From Ga0077523 sp038324085 (lineage in GTDB: Bacteria; Pseudomonadota; Gammaproteobacteria; Burkholderiales; Ga0077523), in NCBI GenBank assembly GCA_038324085.1, contig JBBQHP010000012.1, positions 1 through 64,000 of the forward strand: a DNA stretch of 64,000 nt, given 5' to 3'. The position numbers were made by a program, and so were the translations under genes. Each line of letters starts with the position of its first letter. Within the stretch, counting starts at the first letter, position 1. The notes below the pieces were generated by a model that saw only the letters and a program-made list of their open reading frames with translations, had not been told where the DNA came from and ran no database searches. Shown here piece by piece: positions 7,869-19,855 of this stretch.

Positions 7869-9007
7869 TCAGCGAGTCGTATCTCGTCCGCCGACCTCTG
7901 CTGGGCCGCGACGGAAAATTTGCGGCCTACATGTTTCAGTCTTTGGGCGGAACCGACCCGTCTGCTTATGGAGCCGTATTGGGAAGCGAGCAGAAGGCCA
8001 GTTCGCGACCGGTCTTTCTCGAGGACATTGTTACCGGCGTGCCCGCGCCGAGCGATGGCGATCCAAAACGGTTCGCGATTATTGTTGGCGCGCACGAAAG
8101 CGCCGACCGGATTGCACCGCTGAAGGCGCAGGGGTTTTCCGTCTGCGCCCGCGTGGGCGACACGGTTCCGGCAGCCCTGCTCAAGATGGGGGCTGCCGAC
8201 TATGTATGGTGGGACACAGCCGACCACGGCGACCTTGCTGCCATCGCGAAAGCGGCGCAACGGGTCCCCGGCAAGCGCGTAGCCGGCGGCGTGGCATCGC
8301 GTGATGCCTTCGATCAGGGACGAGAGTTGGGCGCGCAATTGTTCGAAGGCGAGTGGTACCTCCGAGTCGATGGAAATCCGAGCAAGCCGGTCTCCCCCGG
8401 CCAGTCCACCATCCTCGAACTGATCAACATGATTCAGACGCAAGTGCCAGTAGCGAAGATCGAACAGGCGCTGAAACGCGACGCCACTATTTCATTCCGC
8501 CTGCTTCGCTACATCAATTCCGCTGGATTTGGTCTGCAGTGCGAGATCACTTCGTTCCGGCATGCGCTCAGCATCCTGGGATATCAGAATCTGGGGCGAT
8601 GGCTGGCATTGTTGCTTGCGACCGCGGGGAACGGCACTACTGCTTCTGCCCTCATGCGGGAGGCGGCGGCACGGGGCCGGCTGGCTGAACTGATCGGGCA
8701 TGATCTGGTCGATGCACAGGAGCGGGACACGCTGTTCATCGTTGGTGTGTTTTCCCTGTTGCCCGCGATCCTGCAGTTGCCCATGGCCCAACTGCTCGAC
8801 CAGCTCAATCTCGCAGAGCCGGTTACCGATGCTCTTCTCACGCGGGAGGGCCTGTACGGACCCATCCTGCGTCTGGCCGAGGCCGTTGAAGGCGAGGATG
8901 TCAAACTCATCCATCAGCTCGCCACCGATCTCCAGCTCGAAGCGCCCCGGTTGAATCGCCACCATGGCGAGGCGCTCGCCTGGGCAGATCAGCTGTCGCT
9001 CGATTAG
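7865..9007 (+). CDS. HDOD-domain signalling protein
   Basis: About 380 residues. The C-terminal half holds an HDOD domain (QVPVAKIEQALKRDATISF then LLRYINSAGFGL and the ALSILGYQNLGRWL helix), a fold related to HD hydrolases but without their catalytic residues. The N-terminal part (YLVRRPLLGRDGKFAAYMF) resembles the decayed EAL-like region of YuxH-type proteins. Such proteins are common next to chemotaxis and cyclic-di-GMP genes; their biochemical role is not settled. The start is inferred as GTG at 7865, directly after cheA. It ends two bases before the convergent clpB. Confidence 0.8.
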   Translation: MISESYLVRRPLLGRDGKFAAYMFQSLGGTDPSAYGAVLGSEQKASSRPVFLEDIVTGVPAPSDGDPKRFAIIVGAHESADRIAPLKAQGFSVCARVGDTVPAALLKMGAADYVWWDTADHGDLAAIAKAAQRVPGKRVAGGVASRDAFDQGRELGAQLFEGEWYLRVDGNPSKPVSPGQSTILELINMIQTQVPVAKIEQALKRDATISFRLLRYINSAGFGLQCEITSFRHALSILGYQNLGRWLALLLATAGNGTTASALMREAAARGRLAELIGHDLVDAQERDTLFIVGVFSLLPAILQLPMAQLLDQLNLAEPVTDALLTREGLYGPILRLAEAVEGEDVKLIHQLATDLQLEAPRLNRHHGEALAWADQLSLD

Positions 9008-9008
9008 C

Positions 9009-11585
<2,577 letters not shown>

Positions 11586-11625
11586 GATGGCCTCTGTAGC
11601 GCGGGTATCCGAATGAACCGAAAGC

Positions 11626-11651
11626 TTGGGGCAACAAGAGGTCATTTCAAC
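11626..11651 (-). promoter_or_regulatory. sigma-32 heat-shock promoter of clpB
   Basis: The minus strand reads GTTGAAA (11645-11651), a 13-base spacer and CCCCAA (11626-11631), close to the sigma-32 consensus CTTGAAA-N13-CCCCAT. It lies about 40 bases before the clpB start, as expected for a heat-shock chaperone gene. Activity is inferred from sequence. Confidence 0.7.
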
Positions 11652-11733
11652 GGGTGCGCCCGGGCTTTGCGCCGATGGTTGAAAAGTGGCACAGTCGGAA
11701 GCCAAAGTAAGGTCCCTGACCGGAGACAACCCG

Positions 11734-12312
11734 ATGCGATGTTCCGCTGTATTCCTGCCGCTCTGCGCGTTGTTGGTCGTATCTGCGCACGCCCAGTCCG
11801 ATCTCGACACCGAGACGCAATCGGCGCGGGCGCTTGCCTCGCAATTGGTGCTGCAACTCGGCGGCAAGTTGAAAGCCGAACTGGCTGCCGGCGGGCCCCA
11901 GGCCGCGATCCAGGTATGCCGTCAGGCGGCACCGGACCTCGCCGGCAAACTGTCTCGCGAACAGGGCATCCGCGTCGCGAGGGTCAGCCTGCGCGTGCGC
12001 AATCCCCTGCTCGGCACCGCCGACGCCTGGGAGCAGCAGGGCCTGGCGGAGTTCGAACGCAGGGCGGCAGGCGGCGAAAAGGCCGAGTCCCTGGAAATCG
12101 CCGCGTTCGTTGACGAGCCGGCCGGACGTTATTTTCGCTTCATGAAGGCGATCCCGGTCCAACCCATGTGCCTCTCCTGTCACGGAACCCCGGCTGACAT
12201 CCCTGCTGCGGTTCGCGAGGAGCTCCGGATCCAGTATCCGCTGGATCGCGCCGTCGGCTATTCGGTCGGCCAGGTCCGCGGCGCCGTGACCATCAAGAAG
12301 GCGCTGGATTGA
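11734..12312 (+). CDS. periplasmic Tll0287-like (DUF3365) haem-type protein
   Basis: A 192-residue protein with a signal peptide (residues 1-20, cleavage after AHA) and a single CXXCH motif (C146, C149, H150) near the C-terminus in the context PMCLSCHGTP. This matches DUF3365/Tll0287-type proteins, small PAS-like domains that bind haem and are thought to sense redox or ligands. Start ATG 11734 has a CGGAG site; a longer frame upstream would bury the signal peptide. It is divergent from clpB and stands alone, with no sensor kinase or cytochrome partner nearby. Function is inferred from the fold only. Confidence 0.75.
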   Translation: MRCSAVFLPLCALLVVSAHAQSDLDTETQSARALASQLVLQLGGKLKAELAAGGPQAAIQVCRQAAPDLAGKLSREQGIRVARVSLRVRNPLLGTADAWEQQGLAEFERRAAGGEKAESLEIAAFVDEPAGRYFRFMKAIPVQPMCLSCHGTPADIPAAVREELRIQYPLDRAVGYSVGQVRGAVTIKKALD

Positions 12313-12427
12313 GATCGTGCGCGATCCTGCCGCGACTGCTGCTGGACGGTGATCCGTCCACGTCGTCGTCCATAGTAGGCAAGCAGCCCCCGTCTGCCGT
12401 GCCCGCAAACCTGCAACGGAGCATCGC

Positions 12428-13087
12428 ATGACTGTCAAGGCACTGGTATTCGACGCTTACGGTACTCTTTTCGATGTGCACTCCGTCGTCGCTGAATGCG
12501 AGCGAAGATTCCCCGGGCGCGGCGCCGAACTCTCCCGGTTATGGCGCCAGAAACAGCTCGAGTACACGTGGCTGCGCAGCCTCATGGGACGCTACGAAAA
12601 CTTCGAACGCATCACGAAGGAATCGCTGGTCCACTCGAGTGCGGCATTGGGGCTTGATCTGGACAGCGATGCGCAGCGATCACTGATGGACGCATACCTG
12701 CACCTGACGCCCTATCCCGAGGTTCCAGGCGCATTGCGTGGGCTTGGGCCATATGCACGCGCAATCCTTTCCAACGGATCCCCGGATATGCTCGCCGCGG
12801 TTGTCGACCACGCCGGCCTCGGCGAGAACTTCGATGCCGTTCTCAGCGTGGACGTTCTGCGCATATTCAAACCACATCCGAGTGTCTACAAACTCGCCAC
12901 GGACAAGCTCGGCGTTCTTGCAGAAGAAGTCGGTTTCGTCTCCTCCAACTTCTGGGACATCACCGGCGCGACCTGCTTCGGCTTTCGTACGTACTGGATC
13001 AATCGCACCGGCCAGGTTCCGGACGAACTGGGCGTTCGCCCAGTGGCGGTCCTGTCGTCTCTCGACCAGCTGGCGGCCGCGATCTGA
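12428..13087 (+). CDS. haloacid dehalogenase, type II (L-2-haloacid dehalogenase)
   Basis: A 219-residue HAD-superfamily hydrolase of the haloacid dehalogenase type II group. The nucleophile D9 and T13 lie in FDAYGTLFDVHS. R40, S115/N116 (LSNGSP), K148 (FKPHPSVY) and the SSNFWD block at 172-177 all match residues known in L-2-haloacid dehalogenases. The predicted reaction is hydrolysis of L-2-haloacids to D-2-hydroxyacids; the real substrate may differ. A GGAG site precedes the ATG. It converges with the gene at 13134. Confidence 0.88.
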   Translation: MTVKALVFDAYGTLFDVHSVVAECERRFPGRGAELSRLWRQKQLEYTWLRSLMGRYENFERITKESLVHSSAALGLDLDSDAQRSLMDAYLHLTPYPEVPGALRGLGPYARAILSNGSPDMLAAVVDHAGLGENFDAVLSVDVLRIFKPHPSVYKLATDKLGVLAEEVGFVSSNFWDITGATCFGFRTYWINRTGQVPDELGVRPVAVLSSLDQLAAAI

Positions 13088-13133
13088 TCGTTGCCGACAC
13101 GACGAGGCGTCGCGTTAGGCTGAGGCGCCCCGT

Positions 13134-14624
13134 TCAGGAGCGGAGTTGGCCCGGCGCTGGCGGATAGGGGAACAGCGTGGACAGCGCCACGCTTTCCCAC
13201 GCACTCGTCACGATTCGGACGTGTTCGCGGCGGAATTCGCGCGCATGCTTCAGGCCGCACGAATGGGCGATCATGTCGATCTCCTTGTTCATGTTGCGCG
13301 CATAGTTGGCGACGCGCTGATACTTTTCGTCCACCACCAACCCGCGTTGCAGCCTCCTGTTGTGCGTAGTGACCCCCGTCGGACAGGTATTCGTGTGGCA
13401 GCGCAGCGCCTGGATGCAGCCCAGGGAGAACATGAATCCGCGTGCCGTGTTGACGAAGTCGGCTCCTGCGCATAGCGCCCAGGCTGCCTTGGCCGAGGTC
13501 ACCAGCTTGCCCGCCGCGACTACGCGGACCCGCTCGCGCAAACCGCTTTCGATCAATGCGTCCACGACCCGGGGCAACGCTTCAGCGATCGGTAGCGCCA
13601 TGTGGTCCATCAACGCCTGGGGCGCAGCACCGGTACCGCCCTCACCGCCGTCGATCACCAGGAAATCCGGTGCGGCGGCGAGCCCCCGCCGGGTCACGGC
13701 TTCGCACAGCGCGCGCATGAACTCCCAGCCGCCGATGGCCGTCTTGATGCCCACCGGTTTGCCGGCGAGCTCGCGCAGCATCATGACCCGGTCGAGCAAC
13801 TGATCCATGGTTCCCAGGTCGCGATGACGATTCGGGCTGATCGAATCCCAGTGCGCCGGGATCCCGCGGATCGACGCGATCTCCTCGGTCACCTTGACCG
13901 CCGGCAGGACGCCGCCCTTGCCCGGCTTCGCGCCCTGTGACAACTTGATCTCGAAGGCGCGGACGCGCGGCGCGATCTCCCGGACTTTCGCGGGATCCAG
14001 GCGCCCTTCGGCATCGCGAACTCCGTAGTTCGCCGTACCAATCTGCATGATGATGTCGCATCCGCCTTCAATGTGATGAGGCGAGAGTCCACCCTCGCCC
14101 GTATCCATCCAGCATCCGGCTTCGTGAGCACCGCGCGACAGCGCCCTTACCGCGGGCTCGGAGATCGCGCCGAAACTCATCCCGCTCACGTTGACGATGG
14201 ATTTTGCCTCGAACGGTTCGCGGCAGAAACCCGCCCCGATGATGAGCGGTGGCGTCGGCTCGCGCTCTTCCTCCAGGATCGGAAACGCGGCATTGACGAA
14301 CACGATGTTGCCCGGCTCGCTCATATTGTTGGTCGAGCCGAAGCCGATCGTGCCGCCTTCGTCCTTCGCGAGGCGATAGACCCACGAGCGCATTGACCGG
14401 TTGAACGGCATCTCTTCGCGGTCGTTCGCGAAGAAATACTGACGGAAATACTCGCCCTGCCGTTCGAACAGATAGCGCAGGCGACCGATCACCGGAAAGT
14501 TGCGCAGAATAGTGTGCTTCTTCTGCGTCACGTCCTGGATGAACCAGAACGCAATCACCGCGATCAACACCAGCCCCAGCACCGTTCCAAGGCCCTGGAA
14601 CAAAACGCCCGTCATGCCAGCCAT
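13134..14624 (-). CDS. FMN-binding glutamate synthase family protein, membrane-anchored
   Basis: A 496-residue protein matching the FMN/iron-sulfur domain of the glutamate synthase large subunit. It has one N-terminal transmembrane helix (about 5-29), a TIM barrel with the GGEGGTGAAP phosphate-binding stretch, and the cysteine set CIQALRCHTNTC (C-x5-C-x4-C) that binds a 3Fe-4S cluster in glutamate synthases. The glutamine amidotransferase domain is missing and there is no small-subunit gene beside it, so it is not a complete glutamate synthase. The oxidoreductase role is otherwise unknown. The methyltransferase gene lies 41 bases upstream on the same strand. Confidence 0.85.
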   Translation of the reverse strand: MAGMTGVLFQGLGTVLGLVLIAVIAFWFIQDVTQKKHTILRNFPVIGRLRYLFERQGEYFRQYFFANDREEMPFNRSMRSWVYRLAKDEGGTIGFGSTNNMSEPGNIVFVNAAFPILEEEREPTPPLIIGAGFCREPFEAKSIVNVSGMSFGAISEPAVRALSRGAHEAGCWMDTGEGGLSPHHIEGGCDIIMQIGTANYGVRDAEGRLDPAKVREIAPRVRAFEIKLSQGAKPGKGGVLPAVKVTEEIASIRGIPAHWDSISPNRHRDLGTMDQLLDRVMMLRELAGKPVGIKTAIGGWEFMRALCEAVTRRGLAAAPDFLVIDGGEGGTGAAPQALMDHMALPIAEALPRVVDALIESGLRERVRVVAAGKLVTSAKAAWALCAGADFVNTARGFMFSLGCIQALRCHTNTCPTGVTTHNRRLQRGLVVDEKYQRVANYARNMNKEIDMIAHSCGLKHAREFRREHVRIVTSAWESVALSTLFPYPPAPGQLRS

Positions 14625-14665
14625 TGTCTGCGTCCCTCGTCAGCGCGAGCGCCGCGCGAACGACA

Positions 14666-15292
14666 TCATCCGCCTTTCCGGCTCGCGACGAGGTCGATCA
14701 ATGCGGAGCGACCCACATGTTTCGTGCCCTCCGCGAGCGTCGCTTCGTGCTCCCTGAGGTGCAGCAACTCGAAGCCGGTGAATGCTTCCTCCAGCATCTG
14801 ACGCGTGTACATGTGCTCCCGATCGCGCGGCCCCCCGGTCGCGAACTCCACCTGCTGCGGGGTATACCCCTGGAGGATCACCAGCCCACCCGGAGCCAGA
14901 GCCGAGCGGAAGCCTCCGAAAAGTCGCGTACGCTCGGCAGGCGCAGCGAACTGGATGAAGATGCAGACGATCGCATCGAAGGCGCCGGTCTGCCACGGCC
15001 AGCTGCGTACGTCTGCCTGGGTGAATCCGACCTGCACATGCTTCGTCTCCGCCAGCCGCACCGCCTTGGCCAGGGCAAGCGGCGAGATATCGAAGCCGGA
15101 TACCTCGCAGCCCTGCTGGGCCATCCATACACTGTTGCGGCCTTCGCCGCACGCGACGTCGAGCACGCGCATGCCGGGCCTGAAGCGTTCCGCTTGGCTC
15201 GCAAGAAATACATTGGGATCGGCGCCGAAAATGTAACCGGGTTCGGCAAAGCGCTGGTCCCAGAATGCCTGTGCGTCTTCGAAACTTGCCAT
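14666..15292 (-). CDS. class I SAM-dependent methyltransferase
   Basis: A 208-residue Rossmann-fold methyltransferase. Motif I VLDVACGEGRNS (43-54), the acidic end of strand 2 (FDIS), FDAIVCIF (motif IV) and a LAPGGLVILQGYTP segment are visible. It resembles TehB-like and small-molecule methyltransferases of unassigned substrate. It sits 3 bases after thrC on the same strand, so it is the last gene of the alaC-GNAT-hom-thrC run. No substrate can be named. Confidence 0.82.
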   Translation of the reverse strand: MASFEDAQAFWDQRFAEPGYIFGADPNVFLASQAERFRPGMRVLDVACGEGRNSVWMAQQGCEVSGFDISPLALAKAVRLAETKHVQVGFTQADVRSWPWQTGAFDAIVCIFIQFAAPAERTRLFGGFRSALAPGGLVILQGYTPQQVEFATGGPRDREHMYTRQMLEEAFTGFELLHLREHEATLAEGTKHVGRSALIDLVASRKGG

Positions 15293-15295
15293 GGC

Positions 15296-16708
15296 TCAGC
15301 CGTGCGCCCGCGCGACGATGAACTGCTTGATTGCGGCCACGTCGGCGTTCATTGTCGTGAAGCGCAGGGGCTTCGCCGCGAGGCCCGCGTAGGCACCAGG
15401 GCAGTCTGGATCGCGACCGAGTGCTTCCCGGATCGTATCCACGAACTTGATGGGTTGCGCCGTCTCCAGGCAGATCAAGGGAATGCCCGATTCGCGCTGC
15501 TCCAGTCCGGCTTTGATGCCGTCCGCGGTATGCGTGTCCACGATCACGCCGTAGCGTCCGTAGACATTGCGTATCGTGTCTAGGCGATCCCGGTGGACGC
15601 TTTTTCCGGAGACGAAGCCGAGGTCTGCCACCCGGAGAAAGTGCGCGGTGGCGGACAGGTCGAACTCCCCCCCTCGGTCGATCGCACGCCACAGCTCGGT
15701 GACGACTCGCGCATCGCGTCCAACGAGATCGTAGACGAAGCGCTCGAAGTTGGACGCCTTGGAGATGTCCATTGAAGGACTCGTTGTCTGAATCACATGC
15801 TGTGATGGCCGCACCCGATAGTGCCCGGTGCGAAAGAACTCGTCGAGCACGTCGTTCTCGTTGCTCGCAGCGATGAGCTTCGCGATCGGCAACCCCATCA
15901 TGCGCGCGACGTGACCCGCGCAGATATTGCCGAAGTTGCCCGAAGGAACTGCAAAGCTCACTCGTTGATCGTCGGCGGTCGTGACCGCGAAGTAGCCCTT
16001 GAAGTAGTACACCACCTGAGCCACCATCCGGGCCCAGTTGATCGAGTTCACCGTGCCGATGCGATGGGTGCGTTTGAACCCGAGATCGTTCGATACCGCC
16101 TTCACCATGTCCTGGCAGTCGTCGAAGACGCCGCGGACCGCCAGGTTGAAGATGTTCGCGTCCTGCAGCGAATACATCTGCGCCGTCTGGAACGGGCTCA
16201 TCTTGCCTTCCGGCGACAGCATGAACACGTCGATGCCCTGCTTGCCGCGCATTGCGTATTCGGCCGCGGAGCCCGTGTCGCCCGACGTTGCGCCGAGGAT
16301 GTTGAGATGCTCGCCTCGTTTCGCCAGCACGTATTCGAAGAGATTGCCGAGCAGTTGCATGGCGATATCCTTGAACGCGAGCGTCGGACCGTTCGACAGA
16401 TGCAGCAGGTGCAATCCGGGCTCGAGCGTGGACACCGGCGTGATGTCATCCGACCCGAACACTGTTGTCGTGTAAGTGCGATCGACGATGTCGCGCAGGT
16501 CGGCACGTGGAATGTCGTCGATGAACCGACTCAGGATCTCCAGCGCGAGTTCCCGGTACCCGAGCCGTCGCCAGGCTGCAAGTTCCTGTGCCCCGACGCG
16601 GGGATACGTCTCCGGGATGGTCAGGCCGCCGTCCGGCGCTAGCCCGCCAAGCAGGATCTCGGTGAACGGCATGGGCGGCATCCCGCCGCGAGTGGAGATG
16701 TAGTTCAT
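15296..16708 (-). CDS. thrC: threonine synthase
   Basis: A 470-residue PLP enzyme that converts O-phosphohomoserine to threonine. The start MNYISTRGG, then LLGGLAPDGGL, the PLP lysine in NGPTLAFKDIAMQLLG and the ATSGDTGSAAEY phosphate-binding loop are typical of the longer (E. coli/yeast-type) threonine synthases. The chosen ATG (16708) matches family N-termini but has no good ribosome site; a GTG at 16771 would add 21 residues. It follows hom, giving the last steps of threonine synthesis in one unit. Confidence 0.93.
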   Translation of the reverse strand: MNYISTRGGMPPMPFTEILLGGLAPDGGLTIPETYPRVGAQELAAWRRLGYRELALEILSRFIDDIPRADLRDIVDRTYTTTVFGSDDITPVSTLEPGLHLLHLSNGPTLAFKDIAMQLLGNLFEYVLAKRGEHLNILGATSGDTGSAAEYAMRGKQGIDVFMLSPEGKMSPFQTAQMYSLQDANIFNLAVRGVFDDCQDMVKAVSNDLGFKRTHRIGTVNSINWARMVAQVVYYFKGYFAVTTADDQRVSFAVPSGNFGNICAGHVARMMGLPIAKLIAASNENDVLDEFFRTGHYRVRPSQHVIQTTSPSMDISKASNFERFVYDLVGRDARVVTELWRAIDRGGEFDLSATAHFLRVADLGFVSGKSVHRDRLDTIRNVYGRYGVIVDTHTADGIKAGLEQRESGIPLICLETAQPIKFVDTIREALGRDPDCPGAYAGLAAKPLRFTTMNADVAAIKQFIVARAHG

Positions 16709-16795
16709 GTGCGAATTGACGGAATGTTCGACCCGGAGCGCTGCGTAGCACGGGCCAAGAAATGAGTGCACCTGCGGCAGAACCCTTCGCTCGGC

Positions 16796-18112
16796 CTAGT
16801 TTCGGCCCAGTTCCTCCAGCCGGATGCGCGTGACCTTGCCCGACACGGTGTGCAGTGACTCCATTTTTGCGATGGCGGTATCGACGCGATTTTCCACCGT
16901 GAGATGGGTGAGCATCACGATATCCACCAGTTCCTCCCCCTCGCCCGGTTCCTTCTGCACCATTGCATCGATGGATATGGCATTGTCGGCGAGGATTCGC
17001 GTGATGTCGGCGAGGACCCCGGGTCGATCGAGCACGCGGAGCCTCAGGTAGTAGGACGTTTCGACGTCGGCCATCGGCAGTATTGGAGTGTCCGATAACC
17101 GGTCCGGTTGAAACGCGAGATGCGGAACGCGGTTTCCGGGGTCGGCGGTGTGCATGCGAGTGATGTCCACGAGGTCCGCCACCACGGCCGAGGCCGTCGG
17201 TTCGGCGCCCGCACCGGCACCGTAGTAGAGCGTCGCCCCGACCGCGTCGCCCTTTACCAATACGGCATTCATGACCCCTTCGACGTTGGCGATCAGGCGG
17301 CGGGTGGGAATGAGCGTCGGATGAACCCGCAGCTCGATTCCGTTCGCCGCCCGGCGGGTGATGCCGAGCAACTTGATGCGATAGCCGAGTTGCTCCGCGT
17401 AGCGGATGTCGTCGCGCGTCAACCGCGAAATGCCCTCGGTGTAGGCCTTGTCGAACTGCATCGGAATGCCGAAACCGATGGCGGCCATGATGGTGAGCTT
17501 GTGAGCAGCGTCGATGCCTTCGATGTCGAATGTCGGATCGGCCTCGGCATAGCCGAGTCGCTGCGCTTCCTTCAACACGGTATCGAAGGCCAGCCCCTTG
17601 TCACGCATTTCCGACAGGATGAAATTGCTGGTGCCGTTGATGATGCCGGCTATCCATTCGATCCGGTTCGCGGTGAGGCCTTCGCGCAGGGCTTTGATGA
17701 TCGGAATGCCCCCCGCTACAGCCGCTTCGAACGCGACCATGACACCCTTCGCCGAGGCTGCCGCGAAGATCTCGTTGCCGTGGGTGGCGAGCAATGCCTT
17801 GTTGGCGGTTACGACATGTTTGCCATTCTCGATCGCGGCAAGGATCAAGTCCTTGGCCACGGTATAGCCTCCGATCAGCTCGATAACGATATCGATCGCC
17901 GGATCGCGCACCACGCTGAAGGCATCGTCGGTGACCCTCGCAGCGTCCGCCACCATGCCGCGAGCACGCGCAAGATCCTTGTCGGCGACGACATCGATGA
18001 CGATGCCGCGACCGGCACGCCGAGTGATCTCTTCCTGGTTCCGCTGCAGTACGTTGAAAGTGCCACCGCCCACCGTACCGATGCCCAGCAAGCCCACGCG
18101 GATGGGATTCAT
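16796..18112 (-). CDS. hom: homoserine dehydrogenase
   Basis: A 438-residue NAD(P)-dependent homoserine dehydrogenase, at the branch point to threonine and methionine. The Rossmann motif GLLGIGTVGGG lies at 7-17. The catalytic region holds GIINGTSNFILSEM and the ADPTFDIEGIDAAHKL block, and a C-terminal ACT domain (about 350-430, LRVLDRPGVLADITRILADN) suggests feedback control by an amino acid. Start ATG 18112 has GGAAGAC upstream and overlaps the stop of the GNAT gene (ATGA). Confidence 0.95.
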   Translation of the reverse strand: MNPIRVGLLGIGTVGGGTFNVLQRNQEEITRRAGRGIVIDVVADKDLARARGMVADAARVTDDAFSVVRDPAIDIVIELIGGYTVAKDLILAAIENGKHVVTANKALLATHGNEIFAAASAKGVMVAFEAAVAGGIPIIKALREGLTANRIEWIAGIINGTSNFILSEMRDKGLAFDTVLKEAQRLGYAEADPTFDIEGIDAAHKLTIMAAIGFGIPMQFDKAYTEGISRLTRDDIRYAEQLGYRIKLLGITRRAANGIELRVHPTLIPTRRLIANVEGVMNAVLVKGDAVGATLYYGAGAGAEPTASAVVADLVDITRMHTADPGNRVPHLAFQPDRLSDTPILPMADVETSYYLRLRVLDRPGVLADITRILADNAISIDAMVQKEPGEGEELVDIVMLTHLTVENRVDTAIAKMESLHTVSGKVTRIRLEELGRN

Positions 18113-18555
18113 GACAAAGTCTTCCGAAAGCTGAAGGATGGAATCGCGAAGCCCTCGCGAAAGTAGAACCGGTGGGCCCGCACGCGTTGAACCCCGGATT
18201 CCAGTTCGATGCCGGGACACCTGCGGGCCCTGGCTTCGCTCTCGAGCCATGCCATCAGTGCGCCACCGACCCCTGCGGAACGTCGCGTTTCGTCCGTCAC
18301 CAGATCATCCACGTAGAAGCGCAGCCCGGAGTTAGTGTTCTGGAACAAGCGGAATACGGCCACCCCCGCCACGGCTTCGTCCAGCACCGCCACGACCATT
18401 TCGGCGCCGCCGGCGAATATGCGCGCCATCGTCGCCGCATAGTCTTCGGGCAGCTGCGGGCGAAGCTGCCGGTGTACGGTTTCGGAACGTTCGAGCCACG
18501 CGCGTTCGATGATCCTCCCGCCCGGGCCCGCGACCCGGACGATCGCGACGGTCAT
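18109..18555 (-). CDS. GNAT-family N-acetyltransferase
   Basis: A 148-residue protein with the GNAT core: FYVDDLVTDETRRSAGVGGALMAWLE (split here as the strand and the acetyl-CoA loop RSAGVGG), then a C-terminal HRFYFREGF segment. It would move an acetyl group from acetyl-CoA to an amine, substrate unknown. It is translationally coupled on both sides: its start overlaps the alaC stop by 4 bases and its stop overlaps the hom start by 4 bases. That tight placement between two amino-acid genes suggests shared expression rather than a known pathway step. Confidence 0.82.
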   Translation of the reverse strand: MTVAIVRVAGPGGRIIERAWLERSETVHRQLRPQLPEDYAATMARIFAGGAEMVVAVLDEAVAGVAVFRLFQNTNSGLRFYVDDLVTDETRRSAGVGGALMAWLESEARARRCPGIELESGVQRVRAHRFYFREGFAIPSFSFRKTLS

Positions 18556-19766
18556 CCCGCACGCACCAGCGGCACCGGCTGGGCGACGAACCCGTCCTCT
18601 CGGAACATCTGCTTGATGCCGCGGACCGCTTGTCGTGTGCGCTCCATGTTCTCGATCAAGGCGAAGCGCACGTGATCGTCGCCATGATCACCGAAACCGA
18701 TGCCCGGAGACACCGACACCTTCGCCCTGGTCAACAGCCGTTTCGCGAACTCGAGCGAGCCGAGGACACGGTAACGGTCCGGAATCTTCGCCCAGATGTA
18801 CATGGAGGCCTTCGGCTTCTGCACCATCCAGCCGGCTTCGTGCAGACCCTTCACGAGCACATCGCGCCGTTGCTCATAGGTCGCGCGGATTTCCTCCACG
18901 CAATCCTGCGGCCCCTCGAGCGCCGCGATAGCTGCGACCTGGATCGGGGTGAACGTGCCGTAGTCGTGATACCCCTTGATGCGGGCGAGCGCGTTCACGA
19001 GCTTCGGATTGCCCACCATGAACCCGATACGCCAGCCAGCCATGTTGTAGCTCTTCGACATCGTGAAGAACTCGACCGCCACATCGCTCGCCCCGGGGAC
19101 CTGCATGATGGATGGCGCTGTCCAGCCATCGAACACGATATCGGCATAGGCAAGATCGTGCACGACGTAGATACCGTGCTCGCGCGCCAGCGCCACGAGA
19201 CGCTCGAAGAAATCGAGTTCCACGCACCTGGCCGTCGGATTCGAAGGGAATCCGACGATCAACATCTTCGGCTTCGGGGTGCACTCCCGAATCGCGCGCT
19301 CCACTTCCTCCAGGAAGTCGACGTCGTCCGTCATGCGTACGTGGCGGATATCCGCCCCCGCGATGACGGCGCCGTAGATATGGATGGGATAGGATGGGTT
19401 CGGGACCAGGACCGTATCGCCCCGGTCGAGGACGGCCAGCATCAGGTGAGCCAAGCCTTCCTTCGAGCCGATGGTGACTATCGCTTCGCTCTCCGGGTCG
19501 AAATCCACGCCGAACCGACGCGAGTACCAGTCGCAGATCGCCTTGCGCAGCCGTGGAATCCCCTTGGAGACCGAGTAGCCATGGGTATCCGGGCGCTGCG
19601 CAGCCTCCACCAGTTTGTCGAGGATGTGCTGGGGCGTGGGCCCGTCGGGATTGCCCATGCTCATGTCGATGATGTCTTCCCCGCGGCGGCGGGCCGCCTG
19701 CTTCAATTCGCCCGTGATGTTGAACACATAGGGCGGCAGGCGCTTGATGCGTGGAAACTCATCCAT
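18552..19766 (-). CDS. alaC: alanine/glutamate-pyruvate aminotransferase AlaC type
   Basis: A 404-residue class I/II PLP aminotransferase. It has the N-terminal SMGNPDGPTP, the GSKEGLAHLMLAVLDRGDTV region, SNPTARCVEL, HDLAYADIVFDG and the PLP lysine in TMSKSYNMAGWRIGF. This set fits AlaC (YfdZ), which makes alanine from pyruvate with glutamate; in several Betaproteobacteria it precedes hom and thrC as here. It begins the operon alaC-GNAT-hom-thrC-methyltransferase. The start lies 89 bases from the divergent gene at 19856. Confidence 0.9.
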   Translation of the reverse strand: MDEFPRIKRLPPYVFNITGELKQAARRRGEDIIDMSMGNPDGPTPQHILDKLVEAAQRPDTHGYSVSKGIPRLRKAICDWYSRRFGVDFDPESEAIVTIGSKEGLAHLMLAVLDRGDTVLVPNPSYPIHIYGAVIAGADIRHVRMTDDVDFLEEVERAIRECTPKPKMLIVGFPSNPTARCVELDFFERLVALAREHGIYVVHDLAYADIVFDGWTAPSIMQVPGASDVAVEFFTMSKSYNMAGWRIGFMVGNPKLVNALARIKGYHDYGTFTPIQVAAIAALEGPQDCVEEIRATYEQRRDVLVKGLHEAGWMVQKPKASMYIWAKIPDRYRVLGSLEFAKRLLTRAKVSVSPGIGFGDHGDDHVRFALIENMERTRQAVRGIKQMFREDGFVAQPVPLVRAG

Positions 19767-19855
19767 GGAACGAACGACTCCCGTATACCGAATGAACGGC
19801 GGAAAAGTGCTAATGTTACGAGACGTTACCTCAACTCGGCAAACGGGAATTCGCA

